A stretch of DNA of 62,539 nt from an uncultured Pseudomonadota bacterium (GCA_937891735.1 CALAGR010000199.1:1-62539), one strand, 5' to 3'; shown: positions 46,360-55,366, counted from the first letter of the stretch. Numbers and translations are program-made. Notes: generated by a model not told the origin, from the letters alone.

Positions 46360-49300
46360 ATGAACCGCCTTATCTTCGCTTCTTCACGATTCGTTCTGCC
46401 CATCGCGGCGCTCGGCCTCCTGCTCACCGCGACCACCGCCCAGGCGGGCGCGATGCGGCCAGGGTTCAACAGCTCGACGCTCAGCGCGAACGACGACGGC
46501 TCCACGGGGGTCGTCAACATCGGCTTCGACGTGGACTTCTTCGGCGTCGTCACGGGCACGTTGTTCGTGAACAACAACGGCAACGTCACGCTGGACTCGC
46601 CGCTGTCGACGTACACGCCGTTCGATCTCACCTCGACGGGGCGTCAGATCATCGGCCCGTTCTTCGCGGACGTGGACACCCGCACCGCCAGCAACCCGGT
46701 CCAGTACGGGCCGGGGGTCGTGGACGGTCGCCTGGCGTTCGGCGCCACCTGGAACGTCGTCAACTGCTACTCGGCGAGCGCGGCGCGCACGGTGCGCAAC
46801 TCGTTCCAGGTCGTCCTGATCGAGCGCTTCGACACCGGGCCCAACAACTTCGACTTCGAGCTGAACATCGACCAAGTGCAGTGGGAAGCGGGCCAGGCGA
46901 GCGGCGGCGACTTCAACTGCCTGGGCGGCGGCAGCGCGGCCCGGGTGGGCTACTCCAACGGGACGAACAACCCGGGCACGTTCTTCGAGCTGCCCGGCTC
47001 GGACGTCAACGGCGCCTTCCTCGACAACGGACCGAACGCCCTCATCAACAGCTCCGTGAGCAGCACCCAGCTGGGCCGGTATCTGTTCTCGGCCCGCAAC
47101 GGCGCCATCGTGGCCCCCGGCGACATCCCCGTCGGCGTGACCGGCGGGCCGTACACGGGCGTCGAGGGCCAGCCCATCACCGTCAACGGCGGAGGCTCCG
47201 GCGACTTCGACGGCACCGTCGTGGGGTATTCCTGGGACTGTGAGGACGACGGCGTCTACGACATCACGGGCTCCAGCGCCACCGGCACCTGCACCTACCC
47301 CGACAACGGCGTCTACGTGGCGCGGCTGCTCGTCGCGGACGACGAGGGCAACCAGAACACCGTGGCCACCACGGTGGTGGTGAACAACGTCGCGCCCACG
47401 GGCGTGTCGATCGGCGGGGCCACGACCGGGTCCGAAGGCGTCAGCCTGACCCTGACCGGCACCGGCACGGATGTTCCCGCGGACCCGCTGACCTTCAGCT
47501 GGAGCTTCGGCGACGGCACCACGGGCACCGGCTCCACGGTGAACCACACCTACGCCAACAACGGCAACTTCACCGTGACCCTGACGGTCTCGGACGGAGA
47601 CGGAGGCGTGGTCACCACCACATCTACCGTCACCGTGTCCAACACCGCGCCGACCATCGACTCGGTCAACGTGCCGGCCACCGGGGCCGAGGGCGTGCCG
47701 GTGAGCGTGTCGGCGACGGGCAGCGACATCGGCGCGGACACGCTCATCTACCGCTGGAACTTCGGTGATGGCACCCAGATCGCCACCGGCTCCAGCGTCA
47801 GCCACATCTACGCGGACCAGGGCGGCTACACGATCAGCCTGACCGTGACGGATCCCGATGGCGCCGCGGACACCGCGACGGCCACCATCTCGATCTCCAA
47901 CGTGGATCCGGTGATCGTGCTGACGAACTTCCCCGCCAGCGGGGACGAAGGCTCGACCCTGCTGTTCGAGGCGGCCGCCACCGACGTGCTGGCGGACCCG
48001 CTGACCTACAGCTGGAACTTCAACGACGGCACGGTGACCACGGGCGCGTCCGTGTCCCACGTGTTCATCGACCAGGGCAACTACAACGTGACCCTGCTGG
48101 TCACGGACGGCGACGGGGGCAGCGCCTCGGCCAGCCAGACGGTGCCGGTCTCGAACATCGATCCGCAGATCGCGAACGTGGTCGTGCCTTCGACGGGAGG
48201 CGAGGGCCAGATCGTCACCATGAGCGCCGACGCGGTGGACGCCGCCGGCGACGCGATGACCTTCACGTGGGACTACGGCGACGGGTCCAGCGACACGTAC
48301 AGCCTGCCGCTGGGCAACAACAGCTCGGCCACGACCCACGCCTACGACGATGAGGGCACCTACCAGATCACGATCACGGTGACCGACGGGGACAACGGCG
48401 TCGACATCTTCAACCAGTCGGTCATCACCATCATCAACCTCGACCCGGTCGTGTCGTCGCTGACGGTGCCGAGCGGCAACGAGGGCGACGCCCTGTCCTT
48501 CAGCGTCAGCGCATCGGATGCGCCGGGCGACCCGCTGACCTACCAGTGGAACTTCGGCGACGGCACCACCGCGGCCGGCGCCACTGCCACCAAGACCTAC
48601 ACCGACGATGGCTCGTACACGGTGACCATGACGGTGCAGGACGACGGCGAGGGCGGCCAGACGGTCGTCAGCGACGTGGCGATCATCAGCAACGTCGCGC
48701 CCACCATCACCAGCCTGGTGGTTCCGGCCACGGGTGACGAAGGTGAGGTCCTGCAGTTCAGCGTGGTCAGCGCCGACGCGGGCTCGGCGGATCTGCCCGA
48801 CCACGTGGCCACCTGGACCTGGGGCGACGGCAACACGGACACCGGCGCCAGCGTCACCCACGCGTACATCGACCAGGGCACCTGGAACGTGACCGTGAGC
48901 ATCGACGACCAGGACGGCGGGACCGTGCAGCAGACGATGACCGTCGTGACCAGCAACGTCGCGCCCGTCATCACCTCCACCCCGCCCACGAACGCCATCC
49001 AGGGCACCCTGTACACCTACCAGGTGCTGGTGGATGAGCCGGGCGATGACACCCTGACGTTCACCGTGGCCCCGTCGGCGCCGGCGGGTCTGACGATCAA
49101 CTCCGCGACCGGCCTCATCGAGTTCACCGGGACCTACGCCCAGTCCCTCGCGGGCCCGTACACCGTGGTCATCTCCGTCAACGACGGCGAGGGCGGCGTG
49201 GACGGACAGGTCTACACCCTCAACGTGCTCTCGGCGGACACGGACGGTGACGGCATCGCGGACGACTGGGAGTCGGCCAACGGCCTCAACCCCAACGACC

Positions 49301-50829
49301 CCAGCGACGGCAACCTGGACTTCGACCTGGACGGACTGACCAACGTCGAGGAGTTCGGGCTCGACCAGGACCCCTTCAGCTACGACGGCCCGGGCGCCCT
49401 GACGGCGATCTTCCCCATCGACGGCGAAGAGGTCGATTCGGATCGGCCCGACCTGACCGTGGCCAACGCCATCGACCCCAACGGTGACTACCTGACGTAC
49501 GAGTTCAAGGTGTTCTCCGATGTGTCGCTCTCGACGCTGGTGACGACGGTCGCCGGGGTGGGCGAGGACGCCTCGGGCCAGAGCTTCTGGAAGGTGGATG
49601 TCCCGCTGAACGAGGACACCGTGTACTGGTGGCGCGCGCGGGCCAGCGACGGCAACATCTCCGGTCCCTGGTCGGCGGCCGAGGCCTTCTTCGTCAACAC
49701 GGAGAACGAGGCGCCTGGCGACGTGACCCTGGTCTGGCCGATCGACGGCGAGTCCACGGGCAGCCTGACACCGATCCTGGAGTGGACCATCGCCGAGGAC
49801 GTGGACAACGACGCCGTTTCGTACGACGTCGAGGTCTGGGACGAGGCGGGCGAGAACATGGTGGCATCCGCCTCCGGCGTCACCACCAGCGCCGGCGACG
49901 TCAACGCGACGTGGATGGTGGACGTCAGCCTCACCGAGGACACGATCTACAGCTGGGTGGTGCTTCCGTGGGACGAGCACGGCCTGGTCGGGCAGTGGAC
50001 CGAGCCGGCGTACTTCTTCGCGGACGGGACCGATGAGACGCCCCAGGGGGTCGCCTTCCTGTGGCCCCTCGGCGACTCGTCGATCGAGAACCAGAACCCC
50101 GACCTCATCGCGAGCGAGGGGTGGGATCCCGAGGGCACCGAGCTCACCTACCTGTTCGAGATCGACGTCGTGGCCACCTTCGACAGCCCCGGCTACCGGT
50201 CGGCGGGCTTCGAGGCCACCGGCAGCGGCCAGATCGTGTGGGACCTGGGCGCGGACGGCGTGACCCTGCCCCAGAACCGCTGGATCTTCGCCCGGGTGCG
50301 GGCGACGGACGGCGGCGGCGTGTCCTCGGCCCCCGACACGATCACGTTCTTCGTGCGCGGCCCGAACGACGCCCCCCCGGTGCCGGTGCTCTCCGCCCCC
50401 CTGGATGGGACCTCGGACCCGGACTCCACCCCGCGGCTGGTCGTCGAGACGCCTGTGGACCCCGAGGGTGACGTGGTCTACGTCGCGTTCGTGCTGGCGC
50501 GTGACATCGGCCTGGACGACGTGATCGGTGGCGTGGCGAGCGTCATCGGCGGCGGCGACACGACCGGCTGGGTCGTGGATCCGGCGGTCGAGGGCATCCT
50601 GTACTGGTCTGCCCGCGCGTTCGACGAGAACGGCGCCTCCTCCGACTGGGCGGACCCGTGGATCTACATCGCGCCCGATGCGCCCATCGCTGGCGACGAC
50701 GACGACGACAGCACCCCCGGGACCGGAGGCTGCGACTGCAACAGCTCCGTGTCCGGCTCCACTGTGGCCCCCGGGCTGCTGGTGCTGCTGCTGATGATCC
50801 CCGCGCTGGCGGTCCGCCGCCGTCGCTGA
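46360..50829 (+). CDS. Giant surface protein with NIDO-like head and PKD stalk
   Basis: A 1489-residue secreted protein, with GAGGG just before ATG 46360. After the signal peptide (to TAQAG) it has a NIDO-like domain of about 230 residues (VNIGFDVDFFGVVTGTLFVN, then GRQIIGPFFADVDTR). It then has about seven PKD/Ig-like domains (W-N-F-G-D-G motifs), a He_PIG domain, a DTDGDGIADDWE Ca loop, four FnIII-like repeats, AGDDDDDSTPG, and the tail GGCDCNSSVSGSTVAPG with hydrophobic segment and RRRR. From the PKD region onward it aligns closely with the preceding gene. NIDO domains are extracellular and adhesion-related, so an adhesin role is inferred. Confidence 0.88.
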   Translation: MNRLIFASSRFVLPIAALGLLLTATTAQAGAMRPGFNSSTLSANDDGSTGVVNIGFDVDFFGVVTGTLFVNNNGNVTLDSPLSTYTPFDLTSTGRQIIGPFFADVDTRTASNPVQYGPGVVDGRLAFGATWNVVNCYSASAARTVRNSFQVVLIERFDTGPNNFDFELNIDQVQWEAGQASGGDFNCLGGGSAARVGYSNGTNNPGTFFELPGSDVNGAFLDNGPNALINSSVSSTQLGRYLFSARNGAIVAPGDIPVGVTGGPYTGVEGQPITVNGGGSGDFDGTVVGYSWDCEDDGVYDITGSSATGTCTYPDNGVYVARLLVADDEGNQNTVATTVVVNNVAPTGVSIGGATTGSEGVSLTLTGTGTDVPADPLTFSWSFGDGTTGTGSTVNHTYANNGNFTVTLTVSDGDGGVVTTTSTVTVSNTAPTIDSVNVPATGAEGVPVSVSATGSDIGADTLIYRWNFGDGTQIATGSSVSHIYADQGGYTISLTVTDPDGAADTATATISISNVDPVIVLTNFPASGDEGSTLLFEAAATDVLADPLTYSWNFNDGTVTTGASVSHVFIDQGNYNVTLLVTDGDGGSASASQTVPVSNIDPQIANVVVPSTGGEGQIVTMSADAVDAAGDAMTFTWDYGDGSSDTYSLPLGNNSSATTHAYDDEGTYQITITVTDGDNGVDIFNQSVITIINLDPVVSSLTVPSGNEGDALSFSVSASDAPGDPLTYQWNFGDGTTAAGATATKTYTDDGSYTVTMTVQDDGEGGQTVVSDVAIISNVAPTITSLVVPATGDEGEVLQFSVVSADAGSADLPDHVATWTWGDGNTDTGASVTHAYIDQGTWNVTVSIDDQDGGTVQQTMTVVTSNVAPVITSTPPTNAIQGTLYTYQVLVDEPGDDTLTFTVAPSAPAGLTINSATGLIEFTGTYAQSLAGPYTVVISVNDGEGGVDGQVYTLNVLSADTDGDGIADDWESANGLNPNDPSDGNLDFDLDGLTNVEEFGLDQDPFSYDGPGALTAIFPIDGEEVDSDRPDLTVANAIDPNGDYLTYEFKVFSDVSLSTLVTTVAGVGEDASGQSFWKVDVPLNEDTVYWWRARASDGNISGPWSAAEAFFVNTENEAPGDVTLVWPIDGESTGSLTPILEWTIAEDVDNDAVSYDVEVWDEAGENMVASASGVTTSAGDVNATWMVDVSLTEDTIYSWVVLPWDEHGLVGQWTEPAYFFADGTDETPQGVAFLWPLGDSSIENQNPDLIASEGWDPEGTELTYLFEIDVVATFDSPGYRSAGFEATGSGQIVWDLGADGVTLPQNRWIFARVRATDGGGVSSAPDTITFFVRGPNDAPPVPVLSAPLDGTSDPDSTPRLVVETPVDPEGDVVYVAFVLARDIGLDDVIGGVASVIGGGDTTGWVVDPAVEGILYWSARAFDENGASSDWADPWIYIAPDAPIAGDDDDDSTPGTGGCDCNSSVSGSTVAPGLLVLLLMIPALAVRRRR

Positions 50830-50837
50830 GCAGCTCG

Positions 50838-50871
50838 GAGCGACCGGCGCCGGGAGTCGGCGTCGGCGCTC
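50838..50871. terminator. Hairpin between convergent genes
   Basis: GAGCG...CGCTC outer arms enclose a GC-rich inner repeat (CGCCG/CGGCG). The hairpin sits between the stop of the giant surface gene and the stop of the convergent flavodoxin and may serve both strands. Confidence 0.4.
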
Positions 50872-50873
50872 TG

Positions 50874-51332
50874 TCAGCCGGTCAGCTCGATCCAGCCCCT
50901 GACCCAGGCGGCGCCACAGTCCTCGGCGAGGTCGTCCTCGCTGGCGTCGTGGCGCCCGATCTCGCCGATGCGCGTGGCGCCGAGTCCGCTGAACAGCGTG
51001 TCGAAGTGCTCGCCGCCCAGGCAGAAGCTGCCGCTGTAGACGCTGTCGCCCAGGGAGTAGATGCCGTAGCGCAGCCAGCTCAGGTCCGGCTTCTTCGCGG
51101 CCACCTCGTCGAAGAAGTCCTGCGCGTTGTCCGGCAGGTCTCCGACCCCGTAGGTGGAGCTGCACACCAGGTAGATCGCGTCGGGAGCGAGCGCCTCGGC
51201 GTCGAGCCCGTCCATCGAGAGCACCTGGACCTGCCAGCCGAAGTCGTCCTGCAGCGTGTACTGCATCTCCTCGGCGACCAGCTCGGCGTTGCCCGTGACG
51301 GTGCCCACGAGGATCTTCAACTGCTTGCTCAT
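50874..51332 (-). CDS. Flavodoxin (MioC-like)
   Basis: A 152-residue FMN-binding electron carrier. The phosphate loop reads GTVTGNAE (10-17), and the flavin-stacking loops are SSTYGVGDLPDNAQ and LGDSVYSGSFC. It has the short-chain flavodoxin length. E. coli MioC has the same GTxTG and TYGxGDxPDN pattern. An unidentified partner reductase or radical enzyme must use it. A TTGACA on the minus strand at 51389-51394 could be its -35 box. Confidence 0.88.
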   Translation of the reverse strand: MSKQLKILVGTVTGNAELVAEEMQYTLQDDFGWQVQVLSMDGLDAEALAPDAIYLVCSSTYGVGDLPDNAQDFFDEVAAKKPDLSWLRYGIYSLGDSVYSGSFCLGGEHFDTLFSGLGATRIGEIGRHDASEDDLAEDCGAAWVRGWIELTG

Positions 51333-51620
51333 GCGAACTCCGGTCGTCTGTCGGCTGGGGGCAGGGTGTCGCGCAGCGAGCCGCGGTTGTCAATCTGCAG
51401 GGTCGGACCCGCGCGGACCCCTTGTCGGTTTGTTGACTCAAAACTGACTGCGGCGCCGGGCGATCTGGTGCAAAATCGTGGCCGCGTCGGATCCGGGGAT
51501 CGAAAAACCACCCCGAAGCTGCTTGCGATGGTTACAAGAGCGGCGCCTTCCCGTAAGCACGGACCGTTGCGCGCGCGATTCCCACAAGAGTGGCCCCAAG
51601 GCCAGATGGAGTGCCCACCG
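51333..51620. other. Divergent intergenic region
   Basis: This 288-base gap lies between the flavodoxin (minus) and the thioredoxin-like lipoprotein (plus). It contains a minus-strand TTGACA (51389-51394) and a plus-strand TTGACT (51433-51438); neither has a convincing -10 box at normal spacing. No gene, RNA or repeat was recognised. Confidence 0.35.
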
Positions 51621-52436
51621 ATGAAGTACAGCAAGGTTGCCCTCTCGTTCGTCGCTGCCACGGTGCTCGGCCTCACGGGCTGTGGTGACACCGATGGCGA
51701 CGGCCTGACGGATCAGCAGGAGAAGAAGCTCGGCACGGATCCCGAGGTCGCTGACACCGACGGCGACGGCCTCCTCGACGGCGAAGAGGTCGAGCTCGGC
51801 ATCGACCCGACCGTGGCGGACACCGACGGCGACGGCTACCTGGACGGCGACGAGGTCGCCGAGGGCTCGGACCCGGCGGACGAGGACGACGGCATCTTCG
51901 AGGGCGGCTGGCCGTTCAACGCAGAGGCCACCTCGGACTGCGACGACCGCTTCGGCGGCACGGCGTCCGTGGGCGACGAGCTCCCCTGCTACACGATGGT
52001 CGACCAGTTCGACGAGGACTACAACATCTGGAACATGAAGGGCTCCGCGAGCTACCTGGTCGTGGACACGGGCGCCACCTGGTGCGGCCCCTGCAACTCG
52101 ATGGCGGCCTGGCTCGACGGCGCGAACAACGGGTTCGTGCCCGACGCGTTCATTCCGATCCGGGAAGGGGTCTGGGATGCCTCGGTCCGCTGGAACACGT
52201 CGCTGTTCCAGGATGGACAGGGCAGCCCCGCCACGTTCGAGACGGTCGAGGACTGGTACAACAACTACCCGACGGAGAACGTGCCCGTGCTGGCTGACGA
52301 GGGCTCCGACCTCATCAACTGGATCAACGCCCCGGGCATCCCGAGCCTGTCCCTGGTGGATCTCGAGACCATGGAGATGGTCATCGTGGACGACACCACC
52401 GCCGTGATGAACCGGGTCCTGAGCGAGGTCGAGTAA
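51621..52436 (+). CDS. Thioredoxin-fold lipoprotein with Ca-binding repeats
   Basis: A 271-residue lipoprotein (lipobox GLTGC, C21). The mature N-terminus holds three thrombospondin type 3-like loops (DTDGDGLTDQQE, DTDGDGLLDGEE, DTDGDGYLDGDE). A thioredoxin-like domain follows, with the redox motif WCGPC (C155, C158) and a cis-Pro-like GIPSLSL. It ends at a helix (AVMNRVLSEVE). GGAG lies about 9 bases before ATG 51621. It is closely paralogous to the gene at 53580. Unlike that paralog it has no tetra-Asp run. A disulfide-handling or redox role on the cell surface is inferred. Confidence 0.83.
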   Translation: MKYSKVALSFVAATVLGLTGCGDTDGDGLTDQQEKKLGTDPEVADTDGDGLLDGEEVELGIDPTVADTDGDGYLDGDEVAEGSDPADEDDGIFEGGWPFNAEATSDCDDRFGGTASVGDELPCYTMVDQFDEDYNIWNMKGSASYLVVDTGATWCGPCNSMAAWLDGANNGFVPDAFIPIREGVWDASVRWNTSLFQDGQGSPATFETVEDWYNNYPTENVPVLADEGSDLINWINAPGIPSLSLVDLETMEMVIVDDTTAVMNRVLSEVE

Positions 52437-52456
52437 GCACGACGAACCGACTGCAG

Positions 52457-52484
52457 GCGCCGGGGATCGCGAGATCTCCGGCGC
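52457..52484 (+). terminator. Strong hairpin with GNRA tetraloop
   Basis: GCGCCGGGGATC-GCGA-GATCTCCGGCGC is a 12-bp stem (one wobble) with a GCGA tetraloop, 20 bases after the stop codon. An outer ACGACGAA (52439-52446) / TTCGTCGT (52485-52492) can pair further, with the left flank looped out. Confidence 0.65.
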
Positions 52485-52512
52485 TTCGTCGTTCTGGGAT
52501 TTGGCAGGTTCA

Positions 52513-53514
52513 ATGATCGGTGACTCCACCCCGCGGGGCACCCTGCGGCCGCTGTCTGTCGCTCCGATGATGAAGTGCACGGATCGGCACTACCGGTACT
52601 TCATGCGCCGGATCACCCGGCACACGCTGCTGTACACGGAGATGGTGACGACGGGCGCGATCCTGCGGGGCCACCGGCTGGACGCCCTCGCCTTCCACCC
52701 CGACGAGCACCCCATCGCGCTCCAGCTCGGCGGCGATGACCCCAGCGCCCTCGCCGACTGCGCGCGCATCGCCGCGGACCTGGGGTACGACGAGGTGAAC
52801 CTGAACGTGGGCTGTCCCTCGGACCGGGTGCAGAACGGCTGCTTCGGAGCCGCGTTGATGGCCCAGCCGGAGCGGGTGGCTGACTGCGTGGCGGCGATGC
52901 GGTCAGCGGTGTCCGTGCCCATCACGGTCAAGCACCGGGTGGGCATCGATGACCTGGACCGGTACGAGGACATGGCGCGGTTCGTGACCATCGTCGCGCA
53001 GGCGGGCTGTGATCGGTTCACGGTGCACGCGCGCAAGGCCTGGCTCCAGGGCCTCAGCCCCAAGGAGAACCGCACCGTCCCGCCCCTGCGGTACGCCGAC
53101 GTGTACCGGCTCAAGGGCGACTTCCCGAAGCTCGACATCGAGATCAACGGCGGCGTCCGAACCCTGTCCGCCGCCTCCGAGCACCTGCAGCGCGTGGACG
53201 CCGTGATGATCGGGCGGGCGGCCTACGACGAGCCCTGGATCTTCGCCGACGCGGATCGGCTCGTCTTTGGCGACGTCGACGCGCCCCGATCCACCCGGCA
53301 CGAGGTGGCGGAGCAGATGGCCGAGTACGCCGCCGAGCAGATCGCGGGCGGCGGGGGCCTGCACCGGATCACCCGGCACATGCTGGGGCTGTTCGCGGGC
53401 CAGCCCGGGGCCCGACGGTTCAAGCGGCACCTGAGCGAGCGCGCCAATGAGCCGGGGGCCGGAGCCGACGTGCTGCGCGCAGCGACCGCGTGGATCCGCC
53501 AGGAAGTCGAGTAG
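52513..53514 (+). CDS. dusA: tRNA-dihydrouridine synthase DusA
   Basis: A 333-residue flavoenzyme that reduces uridines in the tRNA D-loop. It has the DusA features SVAPMMKCTDRHYRYFMRRI, LNVGCPSDRVQNGCFGAALM with the catalytic Cys, and TVHARKAWLQGLSPKENR. It ends with the C-terminal tRNA-binding helices (RITRHMLGLFAGQPGARRFK). ATG 52513 is chosen over the in-frame TTG 52501. It sits between the two thioredoxin-like lipoproteins with no obvious functional link. Confidence 0.95.
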   Translation: MIGDSTPRGTLRPLSVAPMMKCTDRHYRYFMRRITRHTLLYTEMVTTGAILRGHRLDALAFHPDEHPIALQLGGDDPSALADCARIAADLGYDEVNLNVGCPSDRVQNGCFGAALMAQPERVADCVAAMRSAVSVPITVKHRVGIDDLDRYEDMARFVTIVAQAGCDRFTVHARKAWLQGLSPKENRTVPPLRYADVYRLKGDFPKLDIEINGGVRTLSAASEHLQRVDAVMIGRAAYDEPWIFADADRLVFGDVDAPRSTRHEVAEQMAEYAAEQIAGGGGLHRITRHMLGLFAGQPGARRFKRHLSERANEPGAGADVLRAATAWIRQEVE

Positions 53515-53551
53515 GGCGCACGAAGTCCTGACATTCGTGGCGCGCCGCTGC

Positions 53552-53567
53552 GCTATCTTCGCCGCCT
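53552..53567 (+). promoter_or_regulatory. Candidate -10 element upstream of the second thioredoxin-like lipoprotein
   Basis: GCTATCTTCG-CC-GCCTC has TATCTT at 53554-53559 and matches the element at 40853-40869. A CTGACA (53528-53533) lies 20 bases upstream, longer than usual for a -35. It would give a very short 5' leader before ATG 53580. Confidence 0.3.
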
Positions 53568-53579
53568 CCTGGAGGCCCG

Positions 53580-54416
53580 ATGCGCAACCGTCTGCTCCTG
53601 TTCGCCCTGCTCTGCCTCACCTTGCTGGCTGCGGGGTGCACCCCCCGGGGGGGCCGAGGCCACAGCAGCGGTGACGACGACGACGCGGTGGGTGACGACG
53701 ACGACGACGCGGTGGGCGACGACGACGACGCGAGCGCCGACAGCGATGGCGACGGTCTGACCGACGGGGAAGAGCAGGACCTCGGCACGGATCCCTACGA
53801 CGCGGACACCGACGGCGACGGCTACGACGACGGCGACGAGGTCGCCGAGGGCTCCGACCCCACCAACGCCAACAGCGGGATCTACGCCGGCGGCTGGCCC
53901 TACTACGGGGACAAGGACGCGCTGGGCAACGCCTCGTGGACCACGGGCACCAACGTGGGCGCCCAGATCCCCCGCTGGTCGGCCACCGATCAGTTCGGCG
54001 ACACGGTCGATCTGTACGACCTCGCCATGGGCGGCAAGCCCATCGTGATCGACGTGGCCGCGGGCTGGTGTGGCCCCTGCCGAAGCATGGCCGACTGGCT
54101 CGACGGGGCGAACAACGGCTTCATCGAGTCCGCCGGCAACCCCATCCGCGAGGGCGTCTGGTCCGGCGAGATCCTGTGGGTCACGGTGCTGTTCCAGAAC
54201 AACGGGGGTGGCCCCGCGAACGCCAGCGACGTGGCGAACTGGTACTCCGACTACCCCACGCCGAACGTCCTGGTGCTCGCCGACGGTGCCTCGCAGGTGA
54301 CGGGGCTGATCAACCCGCCGGGGATCCCGTCGTTGAGCCTGCTCTCCGAGGACATGACCTTCAGCATCGTCGACGACACGAACGCCGTGCTGAACACCCT
54401 GCTCTCGATCCTCTGA
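53580..54416 (+). CDS. Thioredoxin-fold lipoprotein with tetra-Asp spacer
   Basis: A 278-residue lipoprotein (lipobox LAAGC, C20). The mature N-terminus carries SSGDDDDAVGDDDDD and a further DDDD run, then two Ca-binding loops (DSDGDGLTDGEE, DTDGDGYDDGDE). The thioredoxin-like domain has WCGPC (C164, C167) and GIPSLSL. It aligns with the gene at 51621 over the thioredoxin domain, sharing WLDGANNGF, IREGVW and VDDTNAVLN-type blocks. The acidic spacer marks it as a probable surface lipoprotein. It is followed 11 bases later by an esterase gene. Confidence 0.83.
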   Translation: MRNRLLLFALLCLTLLAAGCTPRGGRGHSSGDDDDAVGDDDDDAVGDDDDASADSDGDGLTDGEEQDLGTDPYDADTDGDGYDDGDEVAEGSDPTNANSGIYAGGWPYYGDKDALGNASWTTGTNVGAQIPRWSATDQFGDTVDLYDLAMGGKPIVIDVAAGWCGPCRSMADWLDGANNGFIESAGNPIREGVWSGEILWVTVLFQNNGGGPANASDVANWYSDYPTPNVLVLADGASQVTGLINPPGIPSLSLLSEDMTFSIVDDTNAVLNTLLSIL

Positions 54417-54427
54417 CCGGAGCCTCG

Positions 54428-55366
54428 ATGACCCTTCGCCTGCTGCTGCTCCCGCTCTTGGCCCTCGCCGTCGGCTGCCCCGCCTCTCCGAACGGTGGGA
54501 ACGACGACGACGACGACAGCACCCCCGACGTGCCCCAGCCCGCCGGGCTCGCGGAGCTGAGCGACGGGGAGTGCCCCGGCACCAACGCGTCCGGGATCTC
54601 GACCTTCTCCAGCGACGGCTTCGAGCGCAAGGTCGCGGTGCTGTTCCCCGATGGGGACACCGAGGGCATGCCCATCGTGTTCTTCTTCCACGGCCTGATG
54701 ACCCCCGCGGACAACCCCGTGGAGTCCACGGTCAACGGCCTGAACCTGCAGGGCCTCGCCGACTCGCTGCCCGCCATCGTGATCGCCCCCGAGTCGCGCC
54801 CCCTGGCCATGCCGCTGGTGGGCGAGGTGTCCCTGTGGGGGATCATGGGGGACCCGGATCCCGACCTCGTGCTGTTCGACGACCTGCGCACCTGCGCGGT
54901 GGACCGGCTGGGCGGCGACATCAGGAAGCTGAGCGTCATGGGCTTCAGCGGCGGCGCCCTGTGGACCTCCCAGGTGCTGATGTCCCGCGCCGACACCCTG
55001 GCCTCGGCGGTGGAGTTCAGCGGTGGAGCCGAGCTCGACGTGCCCATGGATGGCGGTCCGTTCCTGCTGTACGAGTCCCCCGCGGAGCAGACGCCGGTGC
55101 TGATGACCTCGGGGGGCGCGAGCGACGTGTGGCCCCAGGGCTTCACGATCATCGACTTCAACGAGACCACGGACACGCTGCAGGGCGGCCTGCGCCTGGA
55201 CGGCCACTTCGCCGTGCGCTGCCGGCACGAGTCCGGGCACACCGTCCCCCAGAACGGCTGGTCGTTCGGCCAGGAGTGGGTGATGGCCCACGAGTATGGC
55301 GTCGACACCCCATACCGGACTGAGGGCATTTCCTCCCAGGAGTCCTGGTGCGAACTGGTGGAGTAG
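54428..55366 (+). CDS. Esterase/depolymerase-like lipoprotein with penta-Asp spacer
   Basis: A 312-residue alpha/beta hydrolase lipoprotein similar to polyhydroxybutyrate-depolymerase/LpqC-type esterases. The lipobox is LAVGC, followed by PASPNGGNDDDDDSTPD. The oxyanion strand is PIVFFFHGLM, the nucleophile S174 is in GFSGGAL, and the catalytic His is likely in HESGHTVP. The substrate is unknown. The acidic run after the lipid Cys matches other genes in this region. The kinase gene starts inside its last 19 bases. Confidence 0.8.
   Translation: MTLRLLLLPLLALAVGCPASPNGGNDDDDDSTPDVPQPAGLAELSDGECPGTNASGISTFSSDGFERKVAVLFPDGDTEGMPIVFFFHGLMTPADNPVESTVNGLNLQGLADSLPAIVIAPESRPLAMPLVGEVSLWGIMGDPDPDLVLFDDLRTCAVDRLGGDIRKLSVMGFSGGALWTSQVLMSRADTLASAVEFSGGAELDVPMDGGPFLLYESPAEQTPVLMTSGGASDVWPQGFTIIDFNETTDTLQGGLRLDGHFAVRCRHESGHTVPQNGWSFGQEWVMAHEYGVDTPYRTEGISSQESWCELVE

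Noticed and set aside
52513-53514. dusA as part of the surface-display function
   Set aside because: It is an ordinary tRNA-modifying enzyme with complete motifs; its place between paralogs is probably incidental.
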